Of a stretch of 64,000 nt of DNA, positions 60,449-64,000 are shown one piece after another. Position 1 is the stretch's first letter, and the number at the start of each line of letters is the position of its first letter. Both the position numbers and the translations under genes were made by a program. Origin of the DNA: Onthophagus taurus (taxonomy: Eukaryota > Arthropoda > Insecta > Coleoptera > Scarabaeidae); the NCBI RefSeq assembly GCF_036711975.1, contig NC_091972.1, forward strand, positions 24,557,001-24,621,000, read 5' to 3'. Below the pieces are notes generated by a model, which was given only the letters and a program-made list of their open reading frames with translations, was not told the DNA's origin and searched no databases.

Positions 60449-61373
60449 CTAAGGTTTAGTTACTAAAAATACAAGCACATCAAATGTAAATTCATAAGAT
60501 CCGTCTATATTATACGTGACATGCTGAAGTAATTTCGTTAAGAAATCGTTTATGTAATCATCGTGTAATTCCTTCGGCAGATGATTTAAAATATGATTAG
60601 CTGATATCCACGTATCTATAAAATAAATATGTTAATTTTAGTTGTCGTTAAAACCTCATTCCTTACTTTTAAAATCAGCAATATTTTTAAATAATACTTT
60701 TTTAGGTTCGATGTCGATAAGATTAATTAAAAATCCGGCTTGATTAAAAATTTCTTTGACTCTTTCTAAAGGTTTAGGTCCGAAATCGTAAAAGACATCA
60801 CGTACATTTTGCATGTATTCCGACCATGGTTTTGATTGATCATTTCGTTGTTCTGATGTAACCAAATTACAAAAATTTGGATAACTGACAATTATGTGTC
60901 CAAACATTTGACCGTTTGGCTTTAACATTTTATATAAGTTTGTTGACCATCTGAAATAATAAATCCAAAATAATAAAACTAAATAAAGATTAAAATTAAT
61001 GTACTCACAATTCTGGTTTATGGGCAACGTGGAGAACGTGAAATGCAAAAATACGATGAAATTTCTCAATGTATTGATCGCATTCACCTTGGTTAGTAAT
61101 ATCCAATGTTTCAAACGATAAATTGGGGTTGTTATTAATTTTGTTAGCATGATCAATTGCTGATTGAGAAATATCGCTACCGGTTAAGTGATGAAGGTGG
61201 TCCTTAACGATGGGGTAAAGAACATGTTTGGTAATACATCCATTTGCACAGCCAACCTCTAAAATATCTTCCGATTTCGTCCAATTAAATAATTTTTCAT
61301 ATTTTATTAGGAATTCGTTTGCGTGGACCACCGTATTGTAATTGCTATCAGAAAATAAAACGGAATCATACAT
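60449..61373 (-). CDS. Juvenile hormone acid methyltransferase-like, copy 3, intact and divergent
   Basis: Exons 61373-61009, 60950-60667, 60615-60449; 816 nt, 271 residues with the same intron phases (2 and 1) as copies 1 and 2. Motifs: FLIKYEKLFNW, LEVGCANGC (SAM motif I), GSDISQSAIDHANKI, LSFETLDITNQGEC, FAFHVLHVAHKPELW, LYKMLKPNGQMFG, PWSEYM, DFGPKPLERVKEIFNQAGFL, and a third exon LPKELHDDYINDFLTKLLQH ending VTKP. The start was set at ATG 61373-61371; the frame extends three codons upstream only through a GTG. Only about 40% similar to copies 1-2 by eye, so the split predates the segmental duplication. Methyltransferase activity likely; substrate unknown. Confidence 0.82.
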
Positions 61374-61379
61374 CCTTGT

Positions 61380-61690
61380 CACAATTTATTCCAAAATAAA
61401 ACCAAAACTTTTTTTTTAATTATATGAAAGACAAATACATTACATGTTTACGTTATTAAATTCACTCTGATACTATAGTTATTAGTGATTATGGTAGATA
61501 ATGTAAAGTAGCGGTGCTTCTGTTATCAGTTTATCACTTTACAAAACAATGCAATTATATTATGTAATCATATCTAATAAAATATTTCATTTACCAACGC
61601 CACTTTTGTGTTATTTCATACATTAACCCCCATAACACAACTTTTAGTAGAAAAACTGATTATACAAGTCAATTTAAATAATTAATATCT
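61380..61690. other. Upstream of JHAMT copy 3
   Basis: About 310 bp of AT-rich DNA between JHAMT copy 3 and the CTAGAAC repeat; the promoter of copy 3 should lie here but no motif is clear. Confidence 0.35.
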
Positions 61691-61699
61691 AAACATAAG

Positions 61700-61870
61700 T
61701 ACGAAGGCTTTCACGGCCGGTGTGAATTAAACTAAAATTAGAACTAAAACTAGAACTAACACTAAAAATTTTCGGGTTTTGTCGTGCGTCTTTTAATAAA
61801 AGGTTTGATGTTTCGGATGCCATGTTGCAACCTTTTTCAAAAACTGGTTCGAAGTGTCACTTTCACTATT
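61700..61870. repeat. Dispersed CTAGAAC repeat family copy
   Basis: Best-preserved single arm: cgaaggctttcacggccggt, ctaaaactagaactaacact, attttcgggttttgtcgtgc, gtttgatgtttcggatgcc, atgttgcaacctttttcaaa. Separates the two oppositely oriented JHAMT sequences. Confidence 0.7.
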
Positions 61871-61920
61871 TTATTTTAATTAGTTATAATAAATTAATTT
61901 AATATGGGCAAATAACGTCT

Positions 61921-62360
61921 TTAAAATGTTAAAATCCAACGGACAATTATTTGTTTCGATAGTTACAAGTTTTCAAATATATTCAAAATTTACCATGTTA
62001 TTTTGTAGATTATGGTTCAAAACCAACAGAAACAGTAAGTAATATTCTGAGGAAAGCTGGATTTCTTATCATCAAAATTGATTTGCATATCTACGGTTAT
62101 GTTTCCATATAAAATAAAGAAGAATATAAGAAGTAAGTAGACTTGTAATGAAGGTTAAAATTGCTTTTATTACAGTTTTTACAGATGTGTTTATAAGCGC
62201 TAATCCTTTCTTAAAATATGTACCAGATGAAATGCAAGAAACCTATCTGGATGATTATATGAGTAAAATTTCAAAAGAACTAACCTTTGAAAATGGAATA
62301 TATTCATTTCGATTAGATATAATTACAGTATTAGCTACTAAAAATGTTTTGGGTATTTAA
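61921..62360 (+). pseudogene. JHAMT C-terminal relic on the plus strand
   Basis: Exon 2-like: KMLKSNGQLFVSIVTSF, then after a deletion and frameshift VDYGSKPTETVSNILRKAGF, LIIKIDLHIYGYVS and another frameshift before a donor at about 62133. Exon 3-like (62185-62360): ISANPFLKYVPDEMQETYLD, DYMSKISKELTFENGIYSF, ending at TAA 62358-62360. The phase-1 acceptor position matches the other copies. No exon 1 on this strand nearby. Exon 3 alone is open and has the canonical NPFL motif that copies 1-3 lack. Confidence 0.75.
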
Positions 62361-62439
62361 TAAAAACAGCTGTTAAATACTATAAAAAACAATCACATCT
62401 TCTATTTTAACGTTGGTTAATATTCGTTACAAACTTATA

Positions 62440-62880
62440 ATTTACAATTAACAATAGTACTTAACGAACAACCAACTTCACTCGAAGTGATACCAACCTA
62501 AAACTTGTGTGATGCTCCGTTTCAGGTTGAAATAATATTAATTGTAGAGCATCAGCCGCAAGCTACCTCAGCCTAATTGGATCATACAAAATCACACATT
62601 TCGTATTTTATTTAAAACCGAGCCGTTCGCGGCCGTGGCCTCACAATGTGATGACCACTTTTAGGTTGATATAATTTTAATCACTGAGCCTCGGTCGCAA
62701 GCGACCTCGGCTTAATTAGTCTAAAAATCTACAACTTCTGCTTTTGAAGCCGACGCAACTTGTTGCTTAGGCGTTACGTTACAATATGACGACCAGTACA
62801 TTTTTTACTGCAACCAAAGCCGATGCCGCTTCCGGCCGAAGTGCAGCAATGTGATTAGTTTCGGGTTGATATAATCTTGA
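62440..62880. repeat. Degenerate tandem repeat with GC-rich palindromes
   Basis: Three loosely repeated units built from ttnaggttgatataatnttna (about 62520, 62660, 62858) followed by CG-rich inverted blocks such as cctcggtcgcaagcgacctcgg, ccgagccgttcgcggc and gccgcttccggccg. Strong local GC rise in AT-rich DNA. Non-coding. Confidence 0.5.
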
Positions 62881-63030
62881 GCGGCCTTCACACGATCAGT
62901 ATATATTGTCAGTAAAATATTGTCAATATGGCCAATAAACATTGACAAACTGTAATTGCCTCAGACTACCAATATTTATTGACGATCTACTTAGTTTTGT
63001 GCTGGCAGTCAAGGATGTTATACAGTCAAA
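62881..63030. mobile_element. MITE end related to 54160-54410
   Basis: gcggccttcacacgatcagt, then attgtcaatatggccaataa and cattgacaaactgtaa match the inverse of 54300-54405. Right end unclear. Confidence 0.55.
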
Positions 63031-63086
63031 AAACTTTTGCGGAAGAAAAAAAAAATTCTGAATGTTGCTCTGTGTATCTTCTGTCA

Positions 63087-63412
63087 TCATGTACTGCTGC
63101 TGGCAGCTGTAGAAGGCGGTGGTGACAGTGTCACTGAATAATACTGATTTTGGTGGTACAGATGATTACTACAAACAGCATTACGATGCAATGTACCGAG
63201 CTCACCTTCAAGTAAAATATCGTTGATGATTTTTTCTGCCCAAAGTCGTTGATCATGTTTCAGTTTACTTAACTTGAATGTCCAACTTTTGGCAACTACA
63301 TCTAGCTTTGGCTGTTGACAAGCATTGATGTTGCTATAGACGACTGGGTAAGTAACTTCTGGCTCTTCCAACTCGTCACAATAAACCATTTCAGTACCTC
63401 TAATCTAAAAAA
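63087..63412 (-). CDS. C-terminal exon resembling MADF/BESS-type or Harbinger accessory proteins
   Basis: The minus strand is open from an acceptor-like tttttttttag (about 63401-63411) to the stop at 63087. [20 protein letters not shown] then [18 protein letters not shown] follows the pattern of the BESS-like C-terminal region of many insect MADF proteins (M-DQR--AEKLI-DILF-G-LG-L). Such proteins include host regulators and Harbinger-transposon partners. No MADF domain lies in the window; the upstream exon would be beyond 63412. It may be a gene end or another TE relic. The low-complexity end ([11 protein letters not shown]) fits a true terminus. Confidence 0.4.
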
Positions 63413-64000
63413 AATATTTGTAATATTAATTGTAATATTACTCAATACGTTAGAGCTTTTTCAGGTTCCACTATTCGTAGAGATTTGAAATTTTGGTAGC
63501 ATGGGTTGTTCATTCGGAAGTTTCGATCTAAAATATTTTCAATAATATAAAAATAATAAGATAAATCGCATAAGAAATATGCGATTTCTTCTGGTCTCGA
63601 TATATCCTAAACTAAGCAATTCATTATCAACTTTTTGAAACTTTTCCTTGTGATGGGCGTTAGGTTTGTTAGGCATCTCTCATTAAGTGTTCGACACGTC
63701 CTCACGAACCAGTTACGTGAGACATCCTGTATAACAATAACATTATTAAATATGATATACAATGTGTCCGTAAAGTAACGGATTTAGGCGATAAAATAAT
63801 TATAAACGGTTTATGAAAAAATACCTGAAACGGGTCTAAACATTTAAATTTTTTGCAATTTTTTAATGTTTATTTCAATTTTTTTCCGCCATTTTTAAAT
63901 GAGTTTTTTATTACCCCATTTTTATTACGGCATATGAAAGAGGATGTTTTTCTGAATTTAGTACAGTCAATATTACGTTCAATATTGGTTACATAAGAAA
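63413..64000. other. Window end, no gene seen
   Basis: AT-rich. A block starting tacaatgtgtccgtaaagta at about 63759 looks like the left end of a TA-target element that runs out of the window; no partner end is visible. Confidence 0.35.

Noticed and set aside
61374..61382. Start of JHAMT copy 3 at GTG three codons upstream
   Set aside because: Non-ATG; the ATG at 61373 gives the expected length of 271 residues, equal to copies 1 and 2.

Overview
The window is AT-rich nuclear DNA of an insect, probably a beetle. The order is an inference from the gene set and the transposon types; no sequence seen here proves it. Genes carry short introns with GT..AG borders. Seven protein-coding loci can be supported, plus two gene relics; most of the rest is decayed and nested transposable elements (TEs), palindromes and tandem repeats.

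Layout. 1-648 (+): the last three exons of GMP reductase. 5133-10993 (-): a complete seven-exon Sirt2-type sirtuin of 387 codons, whose last intron (about 4.3 kb) holds a broken piggyBac transposase, a minisatellite and a 1.66-kb palindromic element. 11.6-17.5 kb: two broken Tc1 transposases and a 3.7-kb mariner-like element with long terminal inverted repeats (TIRs), itself interrupted by another long-TIR mariner. 17.5-26.8 kb: no host gene seen; LINE and copia fragments, a purine-rich minisatellite and a TTAA-flanked piggyBac-type MITE sitting inside a copia gag relic. 26844-34786 (+): a complete 11-exon, 750-codon leucine-rich-repeat GPCR of the glycoprotein-hormone-receptor type (Lgr1-like).

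36.4-62.4 kb is a juvenile hormone acid methyltransferase (JHAMT) cluster. Three intact three-exon genes on the minus strand each have exactly 271 codons and identical intron phases. There is also an N-terminal relic at 52 kb and a C-terminal relic on the opposite strand at 62 kb. The first two genes lie in directly repeated segments (about 36.47-50.31 kb and 50.91-59.01 kb). Differences between the segments are mostly clean TE insertions: a 4.0-kb TTAA element, a 2.0-kb hAT-like element with an 8-bp target duplication, a 0.75-kb pogo-like element, and a 0.2-kb palindromic SINE-like insert with a 12-bp target duplication. For each of these the other segment keeps the empty site, giving a natural record of events after the duplication.

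62.4-64 kb holds GC-rich degenerate repeats, a MITE, and a minus-strand exon resembling the C-terminus of MADF-type proteins.

Functionally, JHAMT makes juvenile hormone, the Lgr1-type receptor senses a glycoprotein hormone, and Sirt2 and GMP reductase are housekeeping enzymes. Nothing in the sequence shows that these neighbours act together, apart from the JHAMT paralogues sharing ancestry.
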